Source: a virus
IMG/VR virus record: IMGVR_UViG_3300045131_000618
Coordinates: 1-32,011 of that record
DNA: 32,011 bases
Reading direction: 5' to 3' (one strand)
How positions within the stretch are numbered: position 1 is the first letter of the stretch; every line of letters starts with the position of its first letter. The notes under the pieces are model-generated. The model saw only the letters and a program-made list of their open reading frames with translations. It was not told the origin of the DNA and searched no databases. Positions 7,584 to 13,428 of this stretch are shown here, piece by piece. Position numbers and translations under genes: made by a program.

Positions 7584-7910
7584 TTACTTCAGAAGAAGCC
7601 GTTTGATTTCAGCCAATGCTGATTTATGTTCCACGGATAAGCAATTAATTTGTTCTTGATCTAAAGATTTATCTGTTAGGATAACCAGCGGATCATTTGA
7701 CAGCAAGTCTATATCCAAAAACCCCTGCTCCCAAAGGTACATAATGTCACGATTAACTTCAGTTAAATGTTCTTTATAAAGTTCTGGCATTATTTCTTTT
7801 ATTTTTTGGTTAAAAGAGTAAAGAAATTGACCAGTTTCAGAATCAATACCTACAACTTCAATTGCACCATTAAGAATTAATGACTGAATTGTTTCGTCAA
7901 TTGGATCCAT
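7584..7910 (-). CDS. Hypothetical protein
   Basis: Protein of 108 residues, acidic and mostly helical, with a short beta turn near 20-32 (VVGIDSETGQFLYSF). This could be the wing of a winged-helix fold (ETIQSLILNGAIEVVGIDSETGQ resembles helix-strand-wing), but I cannot assign a family. It overlaps the start-side end of the thioredoxin gene by 14 bases. Confidence 0.6.
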   Translation of the reverse strand: MDPIDETIQSLILNGAIEVVGIDSETGQFLYSFNQKIKEIMPELYKEHLTEVNRDIMYLWEQGFLDIDLLSNDPLVILTDKSLDQEQINCLSVEHKSALAEIKRLLLK

Positions 7911-8154
7911 TTATAAACTCTTCTAACTGTTCCCTGGTTTTAGCACCATTTATACGACTTACTTCTTTACCATCTTGAATTAAAATAAAAGTTGGAACTG
8001 ATTTAATTTCAAATTGTTTACAAAGCTCTACGTTGTCGTCGGCGTCAATATACTGAAACTTAATAATTCCTTCACGGTCTAATTCTTCAGCAATGGGTCT
8101 TACCATTTTGCAAGGATTACACCATTCGGCAGTAAAATAAAGAATGTGACTCAT
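7897..8154 (-). CDS. Thioredoxin
   Basis: Protein of 85 residues, a compact thioredoxin fold with the active site WCNPC (W11, C12, C15), a following KMVRP helix and the cis-proline segment KSVPTF. It is shorter than bacterial thioredoxin (about 105), lacking the first helix and strand, as in several phage thioredoxins and glutaredoxins. Likely roles are as reductant for ribonucleotide reductase or as a redox partner of phage enzymes; no reductase is in the window. Its start overlaps the nuclease stop as ATGA. Confidence 0.92.
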   Translation of the reverse strand: MSHILYFTAEWCNPCKMVRPIAEELDREGIIKFQYIDADDNVELCKQFEIKSVPTFILIQDGKEVSRINGAKTREQLEEFINGSN

Positions 8155-8558
8155 TTACCACTCTTTGTTCTTGCTTTGGCAAGAGCATTAAAATCTTTAA
8201 CCTTAGTATCTCCAAGGTATCCCCAGGCATAGCCATCATTAATCATCATGTCATTAAGAGATACGGTGTCTCCATTTATGTATACCCAGCCCAAAATGCG
8301 ACCATACTTTTCAGATGAGTCCATCTTTTCAGTTTTAATTACAACAGACTTGGCATCTTTTAAAGACTTCTTTAGATACTCTTTAGCCTCTAGTCCTAGA
8401 GCCTTCTCAGCAAGATCCTTTGTACGGGACTCAGGAGTATCAATACCAGCCAGTCTAACGCGGGATGCAAATAGGATATCAAACCCTAAATCAATAAGAA
8501 CGTCAATGGTATCTCCATCTACAACATTTTCTACTTTTCTTACATAATATTCATACAT
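8151..8558 (-). CDS. Staphylococcal nuclease-like (SNase) endonuclease
   Basis: Protein of 135 residues. VVDGDTIDV (12-20), RVRLAGIDTPES (33-44) and KYGRILG (84-90) are the three conserved SNase blocks. The expected calcium and catalytic residues D16, R35, D40, T41, E43 and R87 are all present. No signal peptide is seen, so it should act in the cytoplasm, unlike secreted staphylococcal nuclease. It could degrade host DNA or RNA or process phage DNA. The gene lies between a DUF7455 protein and thioredoxin, overlapping both by one or a few bases. Confidence 0.9.
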   Translation of the reverse strand: MYEYYVRKVENVVDGDTIDVLIDLGFDILFASRVRLAGIDTPESRTKDLAEKALGLEAKEYLKKSLKDAKSVVIKTEKMDSSEKYGRILGWVYINGDTVSLNDMMINDGYAWGYLGDTKVKDFNALAKARTKSGK

Positions 8559-8812
8559 TAGTAATCTTGCCCCTTTGCTTTATCTTCAATTAATTTATCT
8601 CTCTCATCAAGAACTGTGAGGGCAAAGGACATCATTTTTTTATATCCTTCTGGATTATTCATTACTTTATTGTAATGGTGACCACAAAATAATAAGTCTC
8701 CAGACACTCCTGTAACTTGTACTAATGCTTCTGCTGCACATGAATCACAACGATCTGTTGGTCCAAGAATCCATTCTTTAACTTTAACTTCTTCTGCAAT
8801 CATTGTATTCAT
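8558..8812 (-). CDS. DUF7455-like zinc-binding protein
   Basis: Protein of 84 residues with DRCDSCAAEALVQVT (20-34) and LLFCGHHYNKV (40-50), the CxxC...CxHH arrangement of the DUF7455 family common in actinobacteria and their phages. Zinc binding is expected. Function in the family is unknown. A second ATG at codon 4 (8803) is an alternative start. A TATAAT-like box lies immediately upstream of the first ATG. Confidence 0.75.
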   Translation of the reverse strand: MNTMIAEEVKVKEWILGPTDRCDSCAAEALVQVTGVSGDLLFCGHHYNKVMNNPEGYKKMMSFALTVLDERDKLIEDKAKGQDY

Positions 8813-8819
8813 AATTATA

Positions 8820-8996
8820 CTACTTCTTTCTATTATCAGTTGAATAAAATCCAGTACCGTTAAAAAGAACTCCTGGAGATGACCATTGTCTACTCATTGT
8901 TGCATTACAACACACAGGCTCTGTACTATCACCAAATTCTCTTTTAAATTCAATGGTTGCAGAGCACTGTGTGCATTTGTAATCATAAACTGGCAT
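8820..8996 (-). CDS. FmdB-family zinc-ribbon protein
   Basis: A 58-residue protein starting MPVYDYKCTQCSATIEFKRE, with C8-x2-C11 and C29-C30 as likely zinc ligands, and ending in SPGVLFNGTGFYSTDNRKK. This matches the FmdB regulatory-protein family (CxxC zinc ribbon with a terminal GSGFYxTD motif). FmdB was named from formamidase operons, but the role of these small ribbons in phages is unknown. The start at 8996 lies just after the lysin stop; the ATG at 9000 is in a different frame. Confidence 0.85.
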   Translation of the reverse strand: MPVYDYKCTQCSATIEFKREFGDSTEPVCCNATMSRQWSSPGVLFNGTGFYSTDNRKK

Positions 8997-8999
8997 GCA

Positions 9000-9575
9000 T
9001 TAAGCCTTCTTTGTTGCCTTTGGTGCCACCTTTGTTGCTGGCTTTACAGCAAGTGGTATACCATCTTCTCCAGTATAAACTGGACGGCCCCAACCAACTA
9101 CTGCATTGATTAATTTCTTTTTGTTATTTTTTATGTAACCACGAGTTTTTTCTACGCACATACCTCCGTTGCGTTGATCTCCTTTTGCAGTTCCTGAAGT
9201 ATTTCCTTCAATAACTTGGATAGTTCCATCACCATTATTTTTAATGCAAAGACCTACGTGTGAAATTCTATTTACACCGTCATCTGGAAAATCAAAAAAG
9301 ATCCAGTCTCCTGGAGTTGGGTCATCATTACGAGCATCTGCCCAACGACCTTCTTTTTTAAATTGATCTGATGCTGCAACTGTTGATGCTGACTTAGGGA
9401 ACTTTGCAACCCCTGCTGTCATAGCGCACCAAGAAACAAATGACTGGCACCAAGGTTGGAAATTTACTTTCATCCATGCACCGTATTTTGTTTCGTTATC
9501 CTTTGGACCTTCAATGGTTCCAACTTCTTTCTTTGCAACCTCAATGATTGCTTCTACTGAGCCTTTGACAGCCAT
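9000..9575 (-). CDS. CHAP-domain endolysin
   Basis: Protein of 191 residues. The CHAP (NlpC/P60-like) core spans about 5-165, with nucleophile C43 in WCQSFVSWC, H106 in RISHVGLC and polar residues E123/N125 in IEGNTS. WIFFDF precedes the histidine as usual. The catalytic domain cleaves peptide bonds in peptidoglycan as an amidase or endopeptidase. No signal peptide is present, so export would need a holin. The C-terminal tail from about 174 is Lys/Ala/Pro-rich (KPATKVAPKATKKA) and may bind the anionic wall. AGGAGGT precedes the start and a consensus promoter lies just upstream. Confidence 0.9.
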   Translation of the reverse strand: MAVKGSVEAIIEVAKKEVGTIEGPKDNETKYGAWMKVNFQPWCQSFVSWCAMTAGVAKFPKSASTVAASDQFKKEGRWADARNDDPTPGDWIFFDFPDDGVNRISHVGLCIKNNGDGTIQVIEGNTSGTAKGDQRNGGMCVEKTRGYIKNNKKKLINAVVGWGRPVYTGEDGIPLAVKPATKVAPKATKKA

Positions 9576-9602
9576 ATATAACCTCCTAAAGTTAGTATTT
9601 CA

Positions 9603-9632
9603 ATTATAGCATTAAGCAGTCTTGGTTGTCAA
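9603..9632 (-). promoter_or_regulatory. Consensus sigma70-type promoter for the lysin gene
   Basis: Minus strand: TTGACA (9632-9627), 18-base spacer, TATAAT (9608-9603), with TG one base before the -10 (TGCTATAAT). This is a near-ideal vegetative promoter. The expected start is about 9596, giving a 20-base leader with AGGAGGT before the ATG at 9575. It overlaps the 3' end of the HNH gene. Confidence 0.8.
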
Positions 9633-9887
9633 CCTGTTGTAAGTTCTTATCCTATGACAGTTTGCACAGACTACTTCACATTTTGCTATTTCTTTTTTTA
9701 TTGCTGCCCACGAAAATCCATCGTGAATCATTCTAGAAACATTATATTTTTTATCTTTAAGATGATCAAAATCTAACACTATTGGATTAGTAACTCCACA
9801 ATCCATACAACCAGATGCTTCTTTTATCTCTGACAGTCTTTTTTTAAACTGCTGCTTATTGTAGTGAACCAACTCTTTGTCAGTCAT
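9612..9887 (-). CDS. HNH endonuclease
   Basis: Protein of 91 residues from the ATG at 9887 (a TTG at 9896 would add three residues). CMDCG near 27-31 and CANCHR near 74-79 form the zinc-binding cysteine pairs, and LDFDHL (39-44) supplies the HNH histidine. This is the common small HNH architecture of phages. It may be a stand-alone homing endonuclease or a packaging-associated nuclease; the terminase genes lie some 8 kb away. An extended -10 box lies just before the start, suggesting a nearly leaderless transcript. Confidence 0.85.
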   Translation of the reverse strand: MTDKELVHYNKQQFKKRLSEIKEASGCMDCGVTNPIVLDFDHLKDKKYNVSRMIHDGFSWAAIKKEIAKCEVVCANCHRIRTYNRLTTKTA

Positions 9888-9895
9888 ATAATGCA

Positions 9896-9904
9896 ATTAT
9901 ATCA
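9896..9904 (-). promoter_or_regulatory. Extended -10 promoter motif for the HNH gene (TGATATAAT)
   Basis: TATAAT occupies 9901-9896 with TG one base upstream. Transcription would begin about 9889, only two bases before the ATG at 9887, so the mRNA would be essentially leaderless. No -35 match is present. No ribosome binding site precedes the gene, which agrees. Confidence 0.5.
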
Positions 9905-9918
9905 GAACAAATTAGAAG

Positions 9919-9998
9919 CCCCACACAGGCAATTCACCTGACTTGCGCCTCGGTCATATAAATGGGTAACTAAACCATCTCTAAGGTCCTGTGTGGGG
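9919..9998 (-). other. Candidate structured RNA element closed by an 11-bp stem
   Basis: The arms CCCCACACAGG (9919-9929) and CCTGTGTGGGG (9988-9998) are perfectly complementary over 11 bp and enclose 58 bases. Inside, on the minus strand, AGATGG can pair with CCATTT around a 9-base loop, and TGAC with GTCA around CGAGGCGCAA, giving a three-way-junction-like fold. One internal pair is G-U on the minus strand but A-C on the plus strand, weakly favouring the minus strand. It lies 15 bases after the pstS stop and 32 bases before the HNH start. It is not a tRNA and has no T tract. I recognise no known riboswitch or ribozyme core. The strand and function are inferred. Confidence 0.5.
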
Positions 9999-10012
9999 AC
10001 AGTTATATTGTA

Positions 10013-11008
10013 CTACTTGATTTTTGATATTTGAGATTTAGCAAGTTTTAGGGCATTGCCACTTATTGCTGAATACCCAAACTCTTCAGCCTTACATTTT
10101 GTTATAGCAAAGGTAAAGAAATTAGCCACATCCTTTGATCCAACTGCTGCTATACCATAACTAAATGTAGATATGTTATAGGCCATCTTAGCAGTGTTGT
10201 TGTAGTTTGGCGTAATAGTTCCATTAGGGTTAGCAGAGAACTCTGACAAGAACCTTGATGCACCACCTGTTGTAGGCTTAACAAAGTTTCCAGCACCATT
10301 TTCAATATATGCTACGCCAAAGGCTTTTGTAAATGAAACCTCATTATAAGCAATTGATCCGTCTGTTCTTGATTGAAGCATCGCCACTCCTTGAGAGCCT
10401 GATGCTGATACAAACGCTCCAATTTTTTCATTTATATCCCCTGGAAATGCTGATGCAAATGCTTTGTTTCCAGATTTTGTCCATATATCTTTTGCAACTG
10501 CATTTAGATATGTGGTAAAAACTTCAGAAGTTCCAGATCCATCTGCTCTATATATAACAGTAATTTTTTTTGCTGGAAGTTTCATAGGATTGTCTTTTTT
10601 TAGCAGTGGATCATTCCACATACTAATTTTCCCTGAAAAAATCTTTGCCAAGTTATCCTTAGTTAGCTTTACTTGACCTTTATATCCATCTAATTTATAA
10701 CTAATTGCAATAGGTCCAGCAACAATTGGTACGTAAACAAAGTCTTGCTTAGGCTTTACTTCTGATGCCCCATATGGAACATCGCTTATAGCAAAGTCTG
10801 CAAGGCCTAAAGCAAATTGATTCTTGCCAGAACCAGACCCATTTGGAATGTATGAAATGCTGTTGCCTGTGACTGCATATGCCACTCTACATTTTTCTAC
10901 AAAGTTAAGAGCAAACGAAGAGCCTGAGCCCTTTATGTCTGCTGCTTCAGCGGTTGGTATAAATAAAACACTAGATAATAGTGCTATGATAATGAACTTG
11001 ATCTTCAT
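10013..11008 (-). CDS. pstS: Phosphate ABC transporter substrate-binding protein PstS
   Basis: Protein of 331 residues with a Sec signal peptide (MKIKFIIIALLSSVLFIPT, then AEA cleavage near 22). Phosphate-binding elements are GSGSSF (27-32), NGSGSGKNQF (56-65), DFAISD (71-76) and YRADGSGT (153-160), the arginine-aspartate-SGT loop that holds phosphate. No lipobox cysteine is seen. PstS captures phosphate outside the membrane for the PstCAB importer; no other pst gene is nearby, so it would work with the host transporter. pstS is a known auxiliary gene in cyanophages. A -10 box places transcription within a base or two of the ATG, and a palindrome covers the -35 region. Confidence 0.93.
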   Translation of the reverse strand: MKIKFIIIALLSSVLFIPTAEAADIKGSGSSFALNFVEKCRVAYAVTGNSISYIPNGSGSGKNQFALGLADFAISDVPYGASEVKPKQDFVYVPIVAGPIAISYKLDGYKGQVKLTKDNLAKIFSGKISMWNDPLLKKDNPMKLPAKKITVIYRADGSGTSEVFTTYLNAVAKDIWTKSGNKAFASAFPGDINEKIGAFVSASGSQGVAMLQSRTDGSIAYNEVSFTKAFGVAYIENGAGNFVKPTTGGASRFLSEFSANPNGTITPNYNNTAKMAYNISTFSYGIAAVGSKDVANFFTFAITKCKAEEFGYSAISGNALKLAKSQISKIK

Positions 11009-11015
11009 AACAATA

Positions 11016-11043
11016 AGTATACTTTAATATGCATATGAATATT
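11016..11043 (-). promoter_or_regulatory. pstS promoter with a near-perfect palindrome at the -35 region
   Basis: TATACT lies at 11021-11016, predicting a start within a base or two of the ATG at 11008 (leaderless). The minus strand at 11043-11026 reads AATATTCATATGCATATT, symmetrical in 16 of 18 positions about CATATG. It sits where a -35 would be, and no TTGACA is found there, so an activator such as a phosphate regulator could bind. It is unlike the E. coli Pho box. Confidence 0.45.
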
Positions 11044-11083
11044 GTTATATACAGCAAACTATGAGTTAATTTTAAATGAATAT

Positions 11084-11105
11084 TGAGCAGTTTTAGACTT
11101 GCTCA
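11084..11105 (-). other. Short hairpin after hsp20
   Basis: TGAGCA and TGCTCA form a 6-bp stem with a 10-base loop, 12 bases after the hsp20 stop. It lacks a clear T tract, so it is at best a weak terminator. The rest of the hsp20-pstS gap holds the pstS promoter region. Confidence 0.3.
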
Positions 11106-11116
11106 GGTCTATTATA

Positions 11117-11533
11117 TTACTTAATCGTGATTGTTTTAGGCTTTTTATCTTCTGGAATAATACGATCAATACTAATATTGAGCATACCATCCTTTAGATC
11201 TGCCCCAGTTACTTCCATGTATTCACCAAGAGCAAAAGATCTTGCAAATTTTCTACTTGCAATACCTTTGTGGACTATCTCAGCATCTACAACTTCCGTG
11301 ATTTCACCCTTGATTACAACTGTTCCATTATCTACTGAAACATCAATGTCGTCTTTTGTGAATCCCGCAACTGCAATAGACAAACGATATGTATCTTCAT
11401 CTAGTTTTAGAATGTCATATGGAGGATATGAGTGTGAATTGGTTTGGTGTGCACTGTTAAGACGGGCTAGGTCTCTATTAAAGCCAATAAAAAAAGGATC
11501 ATTGAATAGATCCATTGCGAACTGTGTTACCAT
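11117..11533 (-). CDS. Small heat shock protein (Hsp20/IbpA type)
   Basis: Protein of 138 residues. The alpha-crystallin domain starts near 37 (YPPYDILKL) and includes YRLSIAVAGFTKDDIDVSV and, near its end, LKDGMLNISIDRIIP, the conserved G-x-L hydrophobic strand. The short N-terminal arm (NDPFFIGFNRDL) is of the IbpA type and the I-x-I tail (KTITIK) is present. It is an ATP-independent holdase that keeps unfolding proteins soluble. Hsp20 is frequent in cyanophages and is thought to help virion assembly or stress survival. AAGGGG precedes the start, and an extended -10 promoter lies about 55 bases upstream. Confidence 0.93.
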   Translation of the reverse strand: MVTQFAMDLFNDPFFIGFNRDLARLNSAHQTNSHSYPPYDILKLDEDTYRLSIAVAGFTKDDIDVSVDNGTVVIKGEITEVVDAEIVHKGIASRKFARSFALGEYMEVTGADLKDGMLNISIDRIIPEDKKPKTITIK

Positions 11534-11588
11534 TTTATTCCCCTTTCAAGCGAATAAGTTAATGTACCCCCGTAGGCAGTACATATAT

Positions 11589-11597
11589 ATTATACCA
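11589..11597 (-). promoter_or_regulatory. Extended -10 promoter motif for hsp20 (TGGTATAAT)
   Basis: TGGTATAAT begins 6 bases after the encoded CCA end of tRNA-Gly, with TATAAT at 11594-11589. The predicted start near 11582 gives a leader of about 50 bases before the hsp20 ATG. No -35 consensus is found because that region is the tRNA 3' end. Confidence 0.5.
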
Positions 11598-11603
11598 AAC
11601 ATT

Positions 11604-11679
11604 TGGAGCAAAAGACGAGATTTGAACTCGCAACATCTACCTTGGCAAGGTAGTACTCTACCAATTGAGTTACTTTTGC
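11604..11679 (-). tRNA. tRNA-Gly (GCC anticodon)
   Basis: A 76-base tRNA including an encoded CCA. The acceptor stem GCAAAAG/CTTTTGC has 7 pairs, the D arm is ACTC-AATTGGTA-GAGT, the anticodon arm is CTACC-TTGCCAA-GGTAG, and the T arm is GCGAG-TTCAAAT-CTCGT. The discriminator base is T, as in bacterial tRNA-Gly. The encoded CCA means it does not depend on host CCA addition. Confidence 0.95.
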
Positions 11680-11683
11680 ATTG

Positions 11684-11756
11684 CTGGTCTGGTAGGACTC
11701 GGACCTACGACTTGCGAATTAACAGTTCGCCACTCTACCAACTGAGTTACAGACCA
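11684..11756 (-). tRNA. tRNA-Asn (GTT anticodon)
   Basis: A 73-base tRNA with acceptor stem TGGTCTG/CAGACCA, D arm ACTC-AGTTGGTA-GAGT, anticodon arm GCGAA-CTGTTAA-TTCGC and T stem GTAGG/CCTAC. The U1-A72 pair and discriminator G are standard for bacterial tRNA-Asn. CCA is not encoded (CAA follows). The T loop reads TCCGAGT instead of TTCGANT, so position 55 is C. Four bases separate it from tRNA-Gly, so both are probably cut from one precursor with the subtilase mRNA. Confidence 0.93.
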
Positions 11757-11763
11757 AAACCTA

Positions 11764-12651
11764 CTAACTTAAAAGCGAAGGATACTTTCCTGCTTTTGGT
11801 AATGAACCTACAAATACATCCCAGGATTCATCTTTAATTTTGTTAACTGCCATGGATGCTGCTACTACTGTTGCAACTGAAGTACCACTCATTGCAGTCA
11901 TATTGCCACGATAATCAGGAATCTTTAGACATGCCGTTCCAATAAAGTTAGCACATACTCTAGAGACAATGCTTGTTGTGTCATTTATATTGCTATTTTT
12001 AACTACCGTTCCATCAGCGACAGCACCTGCAACAGAATAAACTCCAGTTACACAGGAAGGAAATCCAATATGGTTTTTCTTTGAATCATTACCTGTTGCC
12101 ACAAAAGTTGCAACATTGTTTGACTTTAAAATAGAAACAGAAGACTCAAATAAAGCATCTGTTGGACAGGTTCCCACTGGAAAGTTACTTCTAGACTGAC
12201 TAATAGATACAGCCTTGATATTAAACTTAGATGAGTTTACTGAAACCCATGCAAGTGCACGAGCCAAAGATCCTCCATCATTGCGAATCATTGAAAAAGT
12301 ATCATAAACTTTTTCATCGGAAATGCGAATAAATACAATTTTAATATTAGGATTAATTACTGTTGCAATTTTTGCCATGTTATAACCATGGTCTGAACCT
12401 TTAATCTTAAAATCATTTATTGCTGCAACTCCAGCCCCTTCAGAGAAAGAATAAGCTCCTTTTGAATCTGAAAGATTTTTGCCATTTGGACAAGTTTTTA
12501 AAGTAAAGCAAACTTCATAAACAATGTTTGTAAACTTTGATGAATCAATTGCTGAATCAATAATTGCAATTGTTTGATTTTCTGCTGCTTGAACTGGTTG
12601 AACTAATACAAGTCCAAATACTGCTAGTAATAACCCCACTGCTTTTTTCAT
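11764..12651 (-). CDS. Secreted subtilisin-like serine protease (S8 family)
   Basis: Protein of 295 residues with a signal peptide (MKKAVGLLLAVFGLVLVQPV, cut after about QAA). The catalytic triad is complete: D32 in IAIIDSAID, H88 in KGSDHGYNMAKI, and S258 in MSGTSVATVVAA, with oxyanion N188 in VATGND. Five cysteines (48, 54, 162, 200, 233) and C241 could form disulfides outside the cell. There is no clear prodomain. The mature enzyme would act on the cell surface, in the medium or on exported phage proteins such as the two large secreted proteins upstream. GGAGAAAA precedes the ATG. Confidence 0.92.
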   Translation of the reverse strand: MKKAVGLLLAVFGLVLVQPVQAAENQTIAIIDSAIDSSKFTNIVYEVCFTLKTCPNGKNLSDSKGAYSFSEGAGVAAINDFKIKGSDHGYNMAKIATVINPNIKIVFIRISDEKVYDTFSMIRNDGGSLARALAWVSVNSSKFNIKAVSISQSRSNFPVGTCPTDALFESSVSILKSNNVATFVATGNDSKKNHIGFPSCVTGVYSVAGAVADGTVVKNSNINDTTSIVSRVCANFIGTACLKIPDYRGNMTAMSGTSVATVVAASMAVNKIKDESWDVFVGSLPKAGKYPSLLS

Positions 12652-12660
12652 TTTTTCTCC

Positions 12661-12852
12661 TTATATCATTAGACGGACTACATGGCAACATGGGTCACCA
12701 CCGTCATCCCATTCTTTAACTTCTTCTTCGCTCATGAACTCATATCCACCATCATGAGTATTACAGTATGGATCTGAAATCCATCCCCGCTCAATACCGC
12801 TTGTTAGCCAAATACCAAACTCTGCATCTTCTATGCTATCTTCTTTATGCAT
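12661..12852 (-). CDS. Hypothetical acidic protein
   Basis: Protein of 63 residues, very acidic, with GWISDPYCNTHDG and GGDPCCHVVRL around three cysteines and two histidines that could bind a metal. I do not recognise a named family. A promoter with TTGACG and TATACT places the transcript start at the ATG itself, so it appears leaderless. The subtilase start follows 9 bases after its stop and has its own strong ribosome binding site. Confidence 0.7.
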   Translation of the reverse strand: MHKEDSIEDAEFGIWLTSGIERGWISDPYCNTHDGGYEFMSEEEVKEWDDGGDPCCHVVRLMI

Positions 12853-12858
12853 ATTATA

Positions 12859-12887
12859 AGTATACTCCTAAACGCTTACTACGTCAA
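12859..12887 (-). promoter_or_regulatory. Sigma70-type promoter giving a leaderless transcript
   Basis: TTGACG (12887-12882), 17-base spacer, TATACT (12864-12859). Transcription would begin at about 12852, which is the A of the ATG. A second box TATAAT sits between the -10 and the ATG. It overlaps the 3' end of the Ntn-hydrolase gene. Confidence 0.65.
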
Positions 12888-13398
12888 CTGGGCCCATACA
12901 TGATGGACTAAATTTAATTGCTGAATTTACTGCACCTACTACACGTTTTCTTGCATCTTTTGCTTTTTCCGTGGCATTTAAATATCCATAAGCATACTCA
13001 GCTCCTGACCCCATAGCAAGGTATGGAAGTGTATATTTAGACAAAGACATGTCTGCTGAACTATGTTCATATATATTTCCACGAACTGCAATTATTAAAC
13101 CAAGGTCACCTTCTTTTGAAGTATCCACCCAGAAATCATTATAGAATGCACGAAGTTGTTTAATAAATTTAGTTTGCATAAATTTATCTGTATCTTTAAT
13201 ATCTGGTACATAAGGGTTAAAGTTATAGCGTATTCGCTCACCATCCATTGATCCAGCATATCCAATTAAATAGGGTCCTAGTTTCCAAACCTTTGGACTA
13301 GATAGTGCTAAGATAGTGCCATCGTCAGATGCACCACGTTCTCCAGCCATATATATTTTATTATTTATTTCATCACGAACTACTGCAATACAAGTCAT
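12868..13398 (-). CDS. HslV/proteasome-like Ntn-hydrolase
   Basis: Protein of 176 residues whose order of motifs follows HslV, the proteasome beta-like protease: MT at the start, so Thr2 would become the N-terminal nucleophile after Met removal; MAGERGASDD (17-26) in place of IAGDGQAT; SPKVWKL (34-40) with the catalytic-lysine region; GYAGSMDGERI (46-56) like GFAGGTADA; and MGSGAEYAYGYL (129-140) like the GSG-x-x-x-A block. Size matches HslV (about 175). No HslU or other AAA+ unfoldase is seen nearby, so it may act alone, use a host ATPase or be an amidohydrolase of the same fold. It has its own consensus promoter and GGAGGGG ribosome binding site. Confidence 0.8.
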   Translation of the reverse strand: MTCIAVVRDEINNKIYMAGERGASDDGTILALSSPKVWKLGPYLIGYAGSMDGERIRYNFNPYVPDIKDTDKFMQTKFIKQLRAFYNDFWVDTSKEGDLGLIIAVRGNIYEHSSADMSLSKYTLPYLAMGSGAEYAYGYLNATEKAKDARKRVVGAVNSAIKFSPSCMGPVDVVSV

Positions 13399-13428
13399 GC
13401 AGAAACCCCTCCCAAAGCGATATATTTA

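Noticed and set aside
9888-9896. TTG start three codons before the HNH ATG
   Set aside because: The predicted transcript begins after it, and the ATG at 9887 gives a normal HNH protein.
9919-9998. tRNA reading of the 80-nt stem-closed element
   Set aside because: The closing stem is 11 bp, and neither strand has a TTCRANY loop, an anticodon arm or a D arm in the right place.
9907-10012. The pstS reading frame stays open for about 34 codons after its TAG, possibly a readthrough extension
   Set aside because: The extension has no recognisable domain, and the usual PstS length is complete at the TAG. It coincides with the structured element, so it is best explained by chance.
11127-11837. Plus-strand open frame of 236 codons spanning hsp20, both tRNAs and the subtilase end
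   Set aside because: It runs antisense through two well-formed tRNA genes and hsp20, which have strong independent support.
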